Source of the DNA: Clostridia bacterium
GTDB taxonomy: Bacteria; Bacillota; Clostridia; UBA1212; UBA1255
DNA: 51,699 nucleotides
Assembly: GCA_017935905.1 (NCBI GenBank)
Contig: JAGBGO010000076.1
Span: 1 to 51,699, forward strand
Reading direction: 5' to 3'
Part shown: one piece after another, positions 15,879-25,400 of the stretch
Position numbering within the stretch: the first letter of the stretch is position 1
Layout of the letters: each line of letters begins with the position of its first letter
Notes under the pieces: model-generated
Seen by the model: the letters and a program-made list of their open reading frames with translations, nothing else
Database searches by the model: none
What the model was told of the DNA's origin: nothing
Program-made: the position numbers and the translations under genes

Positions 15879-16547
15879 ATGCGTAAAAGGACGATTACTG
15901 CACTGATTATTGCGGCTTCTTTGGTGGTGCTGGGGGGCGTGGTTTTTGTCGGCGCCATGAGTCGGGTAAAATGGGATTTTACCAAACTGTCTATGAACCA
16001 AACTGAAACCAACGAATATATCTTTTCGGAATCCTACCAAAATATATCGATTCAGACCGACACGGCTGACGTGGTGATTCGGCCTTCTGAAACGGATGAA
16101 ACCAAAGTGGTTTGTAAAGAACAGGAACGTTTGAAACATTCCGTGACCGTGGAAGACGGCACGTTGGTGATCCGGCTTACGAACACGCGGGAATGGACGG
16201 ATTATATTTTGAATTTTGCTTTTACCAAAGTGACGGTTTACGTGCCGAAAACACAACTGAAAGATATTACGGTGAAGAATTCCACGGGCAACATAACTTT
16301 GCAGAATATGGTGGTTGAAGGGCAGATTTCTGTGAAAAACAGTACCGGAAACGTGAAATTCAAAGACTGTGATGCAGCGTCGGTTCTTGTGAAGAACAGC
16401 ACCGGCAATATTACGGGCAATTTCCTGACGGAAAAACAATTTGCGGCAAAGTCCAACACGGGGGACGTGAAAGTGCCAAAAGGCACAAAAGGCGGACTGT
16501 GTGAACTTACCACCAGTACGGGAAATATTCGTTTCACAATTGGATAA
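15879..16547 (+). CDS. DUF4097-family beta-strand repeat protein
   Basis: 222 residues. One N-terminal membrane helix (about 8-30), then an exported right-handed beta-repeat domain. Repeats around VKNSTGNITLQN, VKNSTGNVKFKD, VKNSTGNITGNF and TSTGNIRF recur every 19-20 residues, the hallmark of DUF4097 (putative adhesin) proteins. AAAGGAGG lies before the start. It is the third gene of the PadR operon, and a ligand- or damage-sensing role in the wall is possible but unproven. Confidence 0.88.
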   Translation: MRKRTITALIIAASLVVLGGVVFVGAMSRVKWDFTKLSMNQTETNEYIFSESYQNISIQTDTADVVIRPSETDETKVVCKEQERLKHSVTVEDGTLVIRLTNTREWTDYILNFAFTKVTVYVPKTQLKDITVKNSTGNITLQNMVVEGQISVKNSTGNVKFKDCDAASVLVKNSTGNITGNFLTEKQFAAKSNTGDVKVPKGTKGGLCELTTSTGNIRFTIG

Positions 16548-16553
16548 AATCCA

Positions 16554-16582
16554 TTGAAATCTTTCTGAAAATATGTTACAAT
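16554..16582 (+). promoter_or_regulatory. Promoter of the uracil permease operon
   Basis: TTGAAA (16554-16559), an exact 17-base spacer and TACAAT (16577-16582), 50 bases before the start codon. No PyrR-type leader hairpin is visible in the short leader. Confidence 0.8.
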
Positions 16583-16632
16583 TTTCAAAGCTTGTACAAA
16601 AGAAAAAGTAGAATATTTTTGGGAGGGTCCAT

Positions 16633-18090
16633 ATGGAGAAGAAGTTAATCTATGACATTGGGGACAGACCTAAGTTTGGGCAAATGTTAATATTTGCCTT
16701 GCAACAGTTGCTTGCAATCCTCGCCGCTACCATCGCAGTACCTACGATTATCAAACTGCCTACACAAATTCCGGCTGCTATCTTAGGCGCCGGTATCGGA
16801 ACGTTGGTTTATCAGTTGTTTACACGGTTTAAGAGCCCTGTGTTCTTGGGAAGCTCCTTTGCTTTCTTAAGCTCTTTGGGTGTAGCCCTTGCCTACGGTT
16901 ATTGTGGAATTATATTGGGTTCCATCGTGGCAGGACTTGTGTACGTAATTATTGCACTTGTGATCCATTTTACCGGCACCGCATGGGTGGACAAGTTGAT
17001 GCCGCCGGTCATCATCGGACCTACCGTTGCTTTGATTGGTCTTTCTTTGGCTGTAAACGCTATGGGGGATCTTGTGAAGTCCAATTCGTCCGAGAAGTTT
17101 GGCGGTTACAATTTGGTGGCTTTGCTTTGCGGTTTGGTGGCTTTCTTTGTGATTGTGATTTGCTCTACGCAGAAGAAAAAGCAAATGCCCCGTTTAATCC
17201 CCTTTATTTTAGGTATTGTGGCAGGCTACGCAGTCGCTGCAATTTTCACGTTGATCGGTCATATTGCGGATTTGGATTATTTGATGATTATCAATTTCCA
17301 ACCGGTTGTAGATAATTTTGTAGATGCAGACGGTGCGTTCCGCGGTATTTCTTCTATTATTGATTATCCTAGATTTGCTTTGATCGGAGCCGTGAAGGAA
17401 TTGATTTCCGGTAACGTTTCCCCGGAAGTTCTGGCAGCGAATGAGAACGCCGGTCTCCTCAATGCCGGCGGTATTGTGGAAGTCATTGTGGCATTCTTGC
17501 CTGTAGCATTGGTTGTATTTGCAGAACACATTGCGGATCACAAGAATCTTTCTTCCATTATTGATCGGGATTTGATTCAAGAACCCGGTCTTAAGAGAAC
17601 CTTGTTAGGTGACGGCGTTGGTTCGATTGCCGGCACTGTTTTTGGTATCTGCCCCAATACAACGTACGGCGAATCTGTAGGATGCGTTGCAATTACACGA
17701 AATGCTTCGATTGCGACCATTACGACCGCCGCTGTGATGTGTATGGTACTTTCCTTTATCAAACCGATTATGGTCGTTTTGCAGACGATTCCGTCTTGTG
17801 TCATGGGCGGCGTTTGTTTGACCTTGTATGGTTTCATCGCTGTGTCCGGTCTTAAGATGTTTAAGGATTTGGATTTGAACGACAATAAGAATCTGTTTGT
17901 AGTCGCCGCTATTTTGATCTCCGGAATTGGTGGTCTTTCGATCCAGATTCCTTACGGTTTTGCAGCGGACGGTTCCGTTGCAGACGTCATCAAGGTAACT
18001 TCTATTGCAACGGCTTTGATTCTCGGTATTGTCACCAATGCGATACTGTCGAAAGTAGAGAAATCCGGAAAGAAGGACGATGAGGTATGA
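16633..18090 (+). CDS. uraA: Uracil/xanthine permease (NCS2 family)
   Basis: 485 residues with about 14 hydrophobic segments. Family features include KLPTQIPAAILGAG near the N-terminus, the substrate-site region LPVALVVFAEHIADH (about 285-300) with the conserved Glu-His, and GDGVGSIAGTVFGICPNTTYGESVG (read in two parts). It imports uracil, or possibly xanthine, with a cation. Overlap of 4 bases with upp downstream fixes the substrate as uracil with good confidence: uptake followed by phosphoribosylation traps the base. GGGAGGGT precedes the start. Confidence 0.92.
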   Translation: MEKKLIYDIGDRPKFGQMLIFALQQLLAILAATIAVPTIIKLPTQIPAAILGAGIGTLVYQLFTRFKSPVFLGSSFAFLSSLGVALAYGYCGIILGSIVAGLVYVIIALVIHFTGTAWVDKLMPPVIIGPTVALIGLSLAVNAMGDLVKSNSSEKFGGYNLVALLCGLVAFFVIVICSTQKKKQMPRLIPFILGIVAGYAVAAIFTLIGHIADLDYLMIINFQPVVDNFVDADGAFRGISSIIDYPRFALIGAVKELISGNVSPEVLAANENAGLLNAGGIVEVIVAFLPVALVVFAEHIADHKNLSSIIDRDLIQEPGLKRTLLGDGVGSIAGTVFGICPNTTYGESVGCVAITRNASIATITTAAVMCMVLSFIKPIMVVLQTIPSCVMGGVCLTLYGFIAVSGLKMFKDLDLNDNKNLFVVAAILISGIGGLSIQIPYGFAADGSVADVIKVTSIATALILGIVTNAILSKVEKSGKKDDEV

Positions 18091-18728
18091 AAGAATACGC
18101 AAACGTAACGATTTTTAATCATCCCCTTGTACGCCACAAAGTGGCGATTCTTCGGGACGAGCGGACCAGTATGAAAGAGTTTCGCGAGTTGATTGAAGAG
18201 ATTACTACGCTGATGACTTTTGAGTGTTTGAAGACAGGTGTGCCTACGGAAGAGCGGGAAGTGAAGACGCCTTTGGAAGTTTGCACCCAGCAAATGATCA
18301 AGGATAACGCCATTGTGATCGTGCCCATTCTTCGCGCCGGTCTTGGCATGGTAAACGGTATTCACGTGTTGTTCCCATCTGCCAGAGTAGGTCACATCGG
18401 TATGTACCGAAATGAAGAAACCTTGGAGCCTTGCGAGTATTACTGTAAACTGCCGGAAGACATTGAAGATAAATTGGTGTTGGTGGTAGACCCCATGCTT
18501 GCAACCGGCGGCAGTGCCTGTGATGCGATTACTAAACTCAAAGAGAAAGGCTGCAACCATATTAAGTTTATGGCTGTCATCGGTGCCCCGGAAGGTGTCG
18601 CCCGCGTAGCAGAAGCGCATCCGGACGTTGAGATTTTCGTATCGACTTTGGATCGTTGCTTAAATGAGAACGGTTATATCTTACCCGGTCTTGGGGATGC
18701 CGGAGACCGATTGTTCGGTACGAAGTAA
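18087..18728 (+). CDS. upp: Uracil phosphoribosyltransferase
   Basis: 213 residues, usual length. Characteristic stretches are NHPLVRHKVAILRDE, the PRPP-binding motif VDPMLATGGSA (about 132-142), and YILPGLGDAGDRLFGT at the C-terminus, the uracil-binding loop. It makes UMP from uracil and PRPP in the salvage pathway. It starts inside the permease stop (ATGA overlap), so both are made from one transcript. Confidence 0.96.
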   Translation: MKEYANVTIFNHPLVRHKVAILRDERTSMKEFRELIEEITTLMTFECLKTGVPTEEREVKTPLEVCTQQMIKDNAIVIVPILRAGLGMVNGIHVLFPSARVGHIGMYRNEETLEPCEYYCKLPEDIEDKLVLVVDPMLATGGSACDAITKLKEKGCNHIKFMAVIGAPEGVARVAEAHPDVEIFVSTLDRCLNENGYILPGLGDAGDRLFGTK

Positions 18729-18750
18729 AGCATTAGATTAATGGACGTAC

Positions 18751-18796
18751 GTTGTTGGGAGTTGATAGCACATTGACTTCCAACAACTTATTTTAT
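18751..18796 (+). terminator. Probable terminator of the uraA-upp operon
   Basis: GTTGTTGG (18751-18758) pairs with CCAACAAC (18780-18787) and the stem continues inwards to about 12 pairs. A T-rich but interrupted tract follows. Confidence 0.65.
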
Positions 18797-18811
18797 AGGA
18801 GGATACGTGTT

Positions 18812-19681
18812 ATGTATACAGATGATTTTGGGCAAAAGTGGTATAAAGTCGGTCTTCATATTCATACGACTTTGTCTGACGGCGCACTTTCGCCGGAGGC
18901 GGCTGCCCGGGTATACAAAGAAGCTGGTTTTGACGCCATTGCCCTTACGGATCACTGGAAATATCATGGCCCCGATGAAATTGCCGGATTGAAAATTATT
19001 TCCGGCTGCGAGTACAATTTAGGTACTACGGACTCGGTAGCCGGTGTGATGCATATTGTAGGTGTGGGAATGAAGCAGGATCCTTGTATCCTTCCCACTG
19101 CCACGCGCCAAGAAATCATTGACGGCATCAATGGCGCCGGGGGTCTTGCAATATTAGCCCATCCTGCATGGTCTTTGAATACAACCCAAGATGCACAGGC
19201 ACTGACCGGATTCGGTGCCACGGAAATTTACAATACGGTTTCCGATGTTAATCAAAGCAGTCGCCCTTATTCCGGGTATTTTGTAGACCTTCTGGCCAAT
19301 CACGGCATTGCCTATCCGCTGCTGGCTACGGATGATGTCCATTATTATGATGGTAACGATGAAGCTAAATCCTATATTATGGTGGCGGCATCGTCGTTGG
19401 ATGCGGATGCCATTTTACAGGCGGTGCGCGAAGGTGCATTTTACGCCACCCAAGGCCCTGAACTGTACGTATCTCGAGAAGAAGACCGCATCATCGTGCG
19501 GTGCAGCTCTTGCACCAAGATTATGTTCTTGTCCAATGCGGTGTGGGCGCCGGACAAGATTCTGCGAGGAGAGGATCTGACCTACGGGGAATATCCTTTG
19601 AAGGATTTCGAACAGTGGGTGCGTGTTGAAGTGGTGGACCGGGAAGGTCGGTATGGGTGGAGTAACGTGTTATGGCGGTAA
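18812..19681 (+). CDS. PHP-domain metal-dependent phosphoesterase
   Basis: 289 residues. ATG 18812 is chosen by AGGAGGA at 18797-18803. PHP motifs: LHIHTTLSDG (about 14-23), ALTDHW (about 46-51), LAHPAW and a DDVHYY near residue 175, together a trinuclear metal site. The C-terminal 80 residues form the extra beta domain often found in YciV/TrpH-like or CehA-like enzymes. The substrate cannot be read from sequence. It is followed 15 bases later by a second PHP gene. Confidence 0.85.
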   Translation: MYTDDFGQKWYKVGLHIHTTLSDGALSPEAAARVYKEAGFDAIALTDHWKYHGPDEIAGLKIISGCEYNLGTTDSVAGVMHIVGVGMKQDPCILPTATRQEIIDGINGAGGLAILAHPAWSLNTTQDAQALTGFGATEIYNTVSDVNQSSRPYSGYFVDLLANHGIAYPLLATDDVHYYDGNDEAKSYIMVAASSLDADAILQAVREGAFYATQGPELYVSREEDRIIVRCSSCTKIMFLSNAVWAPDKILRGEDLTYGEYPLKDFEQWVRVEVVDREGRYGWSNVLWR

Positions 19682-19696
19682 AATGAGGTGCTTATA

Positions 19697-20515
19697 ATGA
19701 AGAATAAACAAAATTTACATATCCATTCCACCTATGCAGACGGGAAAGATCAGCCGGAGGCCATGATTCAAACAGCCATGGAAAGAGGATTTGATTCCAT
19801 TGGTTTTTCCGAACATTCTTATATGGAATTTTCGGATTATCCTCATCAAATGACGGTGGCCAAAATGGCAGATTACGTTCGGGAAATTCGGGCGTTACAA
19901 ACCAAATACGCAGACCAAATTGATATTTTCTGCGGTCTGGAATACGAAATGTACTCGAACGTGCCCACGGACGGCATGGACTACCTGATCGGCTCCGTAC
20001 ACTATTTAGATATAAACGGACAAATTGTGGGCTTTGACCGAGGACTTCCGGAAACCTTAACCTATATTGAAAAATACTTTGGCGGGGACGGGATGGCTTT
20101 CTCCAAGAAATATTTTGAAACCATTGCGCAGCTTCCCAAGAAGGGAAACTTTGATATTGTGGGTCATTTTGATATTCACACGAAGCACAACGAAACTGCC
20201 GGGTTTGTAGACACAATGACACCCGAATATCTGCAAGCAGGGTATGAAGCTATTCATGCTTTGAAAGGGAAGATTCCTTTGTTTGAAGTCAATACGGGCG
20301 CTATTTCCAGAGGCTACCGAAAGACACCTTACCCGCAACTGGAATTCTTGAAGGAATTTAAACGGTGCGGATTCGGGGCGATTATTACTTCGGATTGCCA
20401 CGACCGAAATGATATTGACTGTTCGTATACGCAAGCAGAAGCATTGCTCAAAGCCGCCGGCTTTTGCACAAAATGGATTTTGACCGGGGAAGGATTTAAG
20501 GAAGTGGGCTTATGA
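19697..20515 (+). CDS. Histidinol-phosphatase-type PHP phosphoesterase
   Basis: 272 residues, starting at ATG 19697 with GAGGTG at 19685-19690. Motifs: NLHIHSTYADGKD (about 5-17), FSEHSYMEF, GLEYEMY, VGHFDIHTKHN and TSDCHDRND near the C-terminus. This set is typical of HisJ/HisK-like histidinol phosphatases, which convert histidinol phosphate to histidinol. Other PHP enzymes of this branch have different substrates, and no his genes are in the window, so I give no symbol. Confidence 0.82.
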   Translation: MKNKQNLHIHSTYADGKDQPEAMIQTAMERGFDSIGFSEHSYMEFSDYPHQMTVAKMADYVREIRALQTKYADQIDIFCGLEYEMYSNVPTDGMDYLIGSVHYLDINGQIVGFDRGLPETLTYIEKYFGGDGMAFSKKYFETIAQLPKKGNFDIVGHFDIHTKHNETAGFVDTMTPEYLQAGYEAIHALKGKIPLFEVNTGAISRGYRKTPYPQLEFLKEFKRCGFGAIITSDCHDRNDIDCSYTQAEALLKAAGFCTKWILTGEGFKEVGL

Positions 20516-20639
20516 AACGCAGTTGAAGTGCGCCGGCGTTCCCGTAACGACGAAACTCTGCGAAAACGCTCTCTGGAAAATCCTGAATGACCACTGTAAA
20601 GAAGCTGCGACAAAGGATATTATAGAATTTATTTGTTGA
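20508..20639 (+). pseudogene. Decayed C-terminal fragment of an alpha/beta hydrolase
   Basis: The open frame of about 44 codons ending at TGA 20637-20639 has no start and overlaps the end of the PHP gene. Its translation matches the C-terminus of the intact hydrolase at 28363-29277: KLCEN aligns with KLYEN, ILNDHCKEA with VLNDTCREE, and KDIIEFI with RDILNFL. The catalytic His region (RHE in the intact protein) is replaced. This is best explained as the remnant of a deleted paralogue. Confidence 0.65.
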
Positions 20640-20664
20640 CAAATTCCACCCAATCCGTCATACT
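20636..20664 (+). promoter_or_regulatory. Promoter of the LuxR-type regulator gene
   Basis: TTGACA (20636-20641), a 17-base spacer and CATACT (20659-20664). It lies across the end of the hydrolase remnant. Confidence 0.65.
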
Positions 20665-20671
20665 GTAAACA

Positions 20672-20708
20672 GCGTTATGACGAACGATATTTCGGCGTTA
20701 TGACGAAC
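20672..20708. promoter_or_regulatory. Two direct repeats downstream of the regulator promoter
   Basis: GCGTTATGACGAAC occurs at 20672-20685 and again at 20695-20708, a 23-base period (about two helical turns). The pair starts at the predicted transcription start, as expected for an operator bound by a dimer or tandem dimers, perhaps the regulator encoded 20 bases later. Confidence 0.6.
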
Positions 20709-20728
20709 AATACAAAGGCGGTGCGGAT

Positions 20729-21970
20729 ATGGACTATTTTACCATCGAAGAACTATCCAAACAGTGGGGGATTTCCCCACGACGTATCCAGACCCTGTGC
20801 GCCCATGGAAAGATTATCGGCGCCATTCGCTTCGGACGGGACTGGATGATTCCCCGTAATGCGCAAAAACCGGTGGACGGACGCACTAAAGCCGGACGGC
20901 AAGGATTTGATTCTCAAACCGTAATGCCGCTTCCCAGAAAAACACCGTTCCTTTATATGAGCGACCTGTATAGCCAACCCGGCAGCGCGGAAACCAGTAT
21001 TGCGAACCTTGCGTACCACAGGGAAGCTCAAATGTTGCTGGAAGCGGAAATTGCTTATTCCAGAGGGCAGATTGATGCAGTTTATCAACACGCCAATTAT
21101 TTGCTTAACCGCCAATCCGGCTTCTACGCTATGATTTCGGCAGGTATGCTTCTGGCCCTGTGTGCCATTTGGAAAGGCGACTTAACTATGTGGCGGAAGG
21201 CCAAAGTCCATATTGCGGAAGCGCCTATTCAGAATGATCGGGATCGTGATATTGTATTGCTTTCTATCTCCGCCATCGACGCGATGCTGTACGATACGTC
21301 GTCGTTCCCCGAGTGGTTTAAGATCGGGTGTTTTGAGCCTCTTCATAAAGATGCGCTGCCGGCTGCTAAGGTGTTTTACGCCAAATATTTGTATGCGGCA
21401 GGGTACGGCGTGGCGACTAAACAGTTTGAATTGAAAGGTGTGCAGGGCCTTGCGCTGCTGAATATGATTCCAAATACGATAGAGCCTATGATCTCTCAAG
21501 CTATTGTGGATCAATCCGTCATTGCGGAAATGTATCTGCGGATGACCTGCGCGGCAGTTTACTATACCGCCGGTAATGATACTCAAGCCATTCGTCACAT
21601 TGACCGCGCTATTTTGTTGGCATTACCGGACAAACTCTACGGTTTCTTGGCAGAATATTGTCGGGTATTGGGTGCTCTTTTAGAAGACCGTATTCGGCGC
21701 GTAGATCCGGAAGTTTGGATGCAGGTGCAGGCTCTTTATAAAGTTTATAATAAAGGTTGGTCTCATTTAAGCGGCAGCGTTCGGGGAAGAACCATTATCA
21801 CCACGCTTTCTAACCGAGAGCGGGAAGTGGCAAAGTTGGCGGCATTCGGTATGCAGAACGCAGAAATCGGGGAGAAGTTACACATGTCTCTTTCCGGTGT
21901 CAAGCAGGCGGTTCGGGTGGTTTCTGAGAAGACCGGTGTGGGAAGAGATCAGTTCGCGGCATTTTTGTAA
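20729..21970 (+). CDS. Transcriptional regulator with N-terminal HTH and C-terminal LuxR-type HTH
   Basis: 413 residues. The N-terminus (about 1-50, FTIEELSKQWGISPRRIQ) is a MerR/excisionase-like helix-turn-helix. The middle 300 residues are helical and tetratricopeptide-like, with no recognised ligand pocket. The C-terminus (about 355-413, LSNREREVAKLAAFGMQNAE) is a LuxR/GerE-type DNA-binding domain. Two DNA-binding ends in one chain is seen in clostridial regulators of unknown signal. It may control the small protein and adhesin genes downstream and its own promoter repeats (inference). Confidence 0.8.
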   Translation: MDYFTIEELSKQWGISPRRIQTLCAHGKIIGAIRFGRDWMIPRNAQKPVDGRTKAGRQGFDSQTVMPLPRKTPFLYMSDLYSQPGSAETSIANLAYHREAQMLLEAEIAYSRGQIDAVYQHANYLLNRQSGFYAMISAGMLLALCAIWKGDLTMWRKAKVHIAEAPIQNDRDRDIVLLSISAIDAMLYDTSSFPEWFKIGCFEPLHKDALPAAKVFYAKYLYAAGYGVATKQFELKGVQGLALLNMIPNTIEPMISQAIVDQSVIAEMYLRMTCAAVYYTAGNDTQAIRHIDRAILLALPDKLYGFLAEYCRVLGALLEDRIRRVDPEVWMQVQALYKVYNKGWSHLSGSVRGRTIITTLSNREREVAKLAAFGMQNAEIGEKLHMSLSGVKQAVRVVSEKTGVGRDQFAAFL

Positions 21971-22035
21971 GAAATTGCTATCCACTTTTACGGTAAAAAG
22001 ATATATTTATTTTCCTAAATATGGCTGAATTTGTT

Positions 22036-22069
22036 TGCGCAGGGTAATACTTCTAATACCCTGCGTTTG
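22036..22069 (+). terminator. Hairpin terminator after the LuxR-type regulator
   Basis: CGCAGGGTA (22038-22046) pairs perfectly with TACCCTGCG (22057-22065); only a short T-run follows. Confidence 0.7.
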
Positions 22070-22113
22070 GTATAGTATGGGTGTAAAATATTGTAGATGA
22101 AAGGACGCGGAGG

Positions 22114-22449
22114 ATGCAAACGTTATTTGATCACAATGACCCAAAACGAGTGGAAGGGGAATTATATAAAGTTCTGACCGTGGGCGGTACGGAATTTCCG
22201 CTATATTACGGATATTATGAGGAATTTGAACGAAACAGTCCATCGGCAGAGCCGATTCCCATCTATCCGGATTTTTTGAAAGAACCCCAATACACGCAAG
22301 AAGGCAAGCCCTTCGTTACTAAAATGCAAGATGCTTGCGCGGTGTATCGAGGAACGATGTATGACACCAACGAATGCGGTGAGTGTATCTACTTTGAACC
22401 GGGGGAAGAGTTAATTGGAATTTGCGCCTATTCTAAGGAGGTTTTGTAA
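22114..22449 (+). CDS. Small four-cysteine protein of unknown function
   Basis: 111 residues, acidic, without signal peptide or membrane segment. Four cysteines lie at 75, 88, 91 and 104 in a symmetrical C-x12-C-x2-C-x12-C pattern, suggesting a bound metal or Fe-S centre. AAAGGA at 22100-22105 is 8 bases before ATG 22114. The stop codon directly abuts the start of the giant adhesin gene, whose ribosome binding site (AAGGAGG, 22436-22442) lies inside this gene. The two are therefore translated in tandem. I do not recognise a family; a role in adhesin expression is only a guess from position. Confidence 0.7.
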   Translation: MQTLFDHNDPKRVEGELYKVLTVGGTEFPLYYGYYEEFERNSPSAEPIPIYPDFLKEPQYTQEGKPFVTKMQDACAVYRGTMYDTNECGECIYFEPGEELIGICAYSKEVL

Positions 22450-25400
22450 ATGAGAACATTGAAATTCAGTAAGAGATTGGTGAGCCTGCTTCTTTGCACT
22501 GCGATCTTGATAACGTACATTCCCGTAACGGTATTTGGCGCCGAAAGCGGAAATAATCCGTACAAACGCATTGTAGATGCCGGTACGATGAACAACTGGA
22601 CGAAATATTTTGACTTGACCAATCTTACCACCAAGAATGCGGGCGGCGTGTGGACCGACAAATCTGTTTTTGCCGATGCCTCTGCTTTCGAAGGTACCGG
22701 CATTGCGATGCAGGATGGTCAAAAAAACTTTTTAACCGCTCTGTCCGCCATTGCCGCCAACAAAGAAGTGGTCGGCTATCACACGGTGCCTACGGATACA
22801 GTATTGATTCTGGATCTTTCTAACTCGATGCGCAATCACGATGCGGAGCAAGACTTGATTGATGCCGCCAATGAAGCCATTCAAACCCTTCTTGACAATA
22901 ATAATAACAATCGAGTGGGCGTTGTGCTGTATTCCGGAGATAATGATGATACTTCTACTTATTCCGGTGCGGTGACGCGCATTATGGATATTGCCCGGTA
23001 TGCCACAACAGATCGGAATGGTCGGTATTTGAATCTTTCTTCCGGCGGAACGGTTTCGGTGAACGACAACGTCACCGGCGGCAATAATTTGAATAAGACC
23101 AAGAGTTTCTACGGTGCTACCTATATGCAGGCAGGCCTTTGGGAAGCATGGAAGATGTTTGAGGAAATTCCGGATTCCGACACCGTCATCGGCCCCAACA
23201 ACTGGCAGTCCGGAGAGGCGAGAATGCCGATCGTCGTTCTGATGACAGACGGCGATCCTTCTCAGGCTACCAGTTATTACAACGACGTGGAGAATTCCCG
23301 GTATACCTCTTGGGGCGCTACCGTAAATAAATCCAACGTGGGCAACGGCTCCAGTTCCAACATGCCTGCGGGCCAAGGTTTCTTGGTGCAACTGACTGCT
23401 TCTTATATTAAGAGCAGAATTGAGAACAAATACAACGTACATGGGGAGAACGGTGCCGGCAGAAGTTTATTCTACACCTTAGGCTTTGAGGTTTCCGGTT
23501 ATTCTGTTGCCCAGAGTGTTTTGAATCCGGACGGCTCCACCATTACGGATGAATTGTGGAAAGATTATGCAGCGCTTACCACCGGATCGCTTAACGTGAC
23601 GGTGAAAGGACGTAACGGAAATCGTACTACGGTAGCAATTCAAAAAGACTCTTACGTAACGGATAAACACTACGTGGACGGATATTTTCCGGCAACCACC
23701 GATGGTTTGCAACGGGCTTTTGGGGATATTGTGGATGAAATTTTGATTCAATCTCGCTATTACCCCACTCATTTAGAAGGTGGAAACCCGGATTTTGCGG
23801 GCTACGTGGAATTTACGGATATTTTAGGCGCCTATATGGAAGTCAAACACATCAATGGTATTCTTCTGGGCAATACTTTGTATGACGGACACATGATGGC
23901 TTCTAAACTGGCTGAAACCGGCGAAAACGGTTTGGGAACGCCGGAATCGCCTACGGCTTTAGGAGATGCTTTTATCGGCGCTGTAAAGACTCGTTTGGGG
24001 ATCGCCACAACAGAAGAAGCCCGTAATTTAGTAGCAATGGCTTATGCGGACGGTCAGCTTCGTTATAATGGTCCTACCGATTGGTCCAACTATATTATGT
24101 GGTACGCAAAAGCTGACGGTACCTTTGCCGGATTCTGCGACAAAGACGGAACTTCTGCTGTGCCGGAAGGCGCTGTCTATATCAATCAATCTTACGGTTT
24201 CCTGGGAGAAACCACCGGCAGCATTAAGAATAGCGACATGATGTATATGTCCGTACAAGTTAGAACGAATATTGAAACCGGTGAGCAGACGGTCATCTGG
24301 AAGATTCCGGCGGCCTTGGTGCCTATGGTTACCTACCTGGTTACGTTAAGCGGTACCAGCGTAGATAACGCTACGGACGTTACCTTGACGGTGGAGGATA
24401 AGAATGTTCAGCCCATTCGTCTGGTCTACGAAACCGGACTTCGCGCTGATTTGAATGAATTTAATATTACTCGGATCACCGATCAAAACCATATTGCAGC
24501 AGACGGTCACACCCGTATGTTCTGGAATAACTACTTTGCGAATTTGAATTCTGAATCCCACGATGATCATATTACGGCGATGGCAGAATTCAAACCCAAC
24601 AAGGAGAACGAACGATTCTATTTCACCTTTGATTCTGCGGTGTTCAAAGAAGGTGCCAACGGATATGAAATTGTAGGGAACGAAAGTTTGGACGTAAATG
24701 GCACCTATTATCACCGCCGTTATATCTTTGAAGAGGGCAAGGCTACGCCGGTATTCTTCTATGAGAAGATGTCAAAGGCGTCTATTCAGGCCGCCATTGA
24801 CCACGGTTATCAGTCTGATTTCGAAACTCTGGATCACAACAAAACCGGCGCATGGGTAGTGCCCAAAGGAACGCCTGCCAGAGAACTTCAAATGTACGAC
24901 GAGGAGAAGGCGGATAAGACCAATCCGACCCAATCTGCAAAGATGGTATTCCATCCCTATGTTTCTGAACAGAATAATATTGTGGCAGTGGATATGAACT
25001 TGGGAAACAACGGTTTACTGTTAGTAACACCGGCGACCGGTATTAAAATTTCTAAGACGGTAGATATTTTTGAAACCGGCACTTCGGATACGTTTAAGTT
25101 CCGCGTGACTGCGTCCGTTTCCGGAAGTTATGATACGTGGATTACGGCCATTGACGAGACGCCCTCCGGGGATCCCGGAACGGCCACCTTCTCAAATGGT
25201 GTGTATGAGGTGACTTTGAAGAAAGACCAGACCGTTTGGATTTCCGGCTTGCCGGCAGGTACGACTTATACGGTTGAAGAAATTTCGGATAACCGTGATT
25301 ATAAGATTAAGTCTGTGCACGTGAACAACGTGTCTACCGGCAAAGTGGCTACGGGCATTGTGGCACAGTATTTAGTGGACGACGTTCGCTTTGTGAATAC

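Noticed and set aside
16583..16632. PyrR-type attenuator before the uracil permease
   Set aside because: The 50-base leader has no anti-terminator/terminator pair.
18752..18811. Upstream extension of the first PHP protein
   Set aside because: The added codons run through the upp terminator hairpin; AGGAGGA clearly serves ATG 18812.
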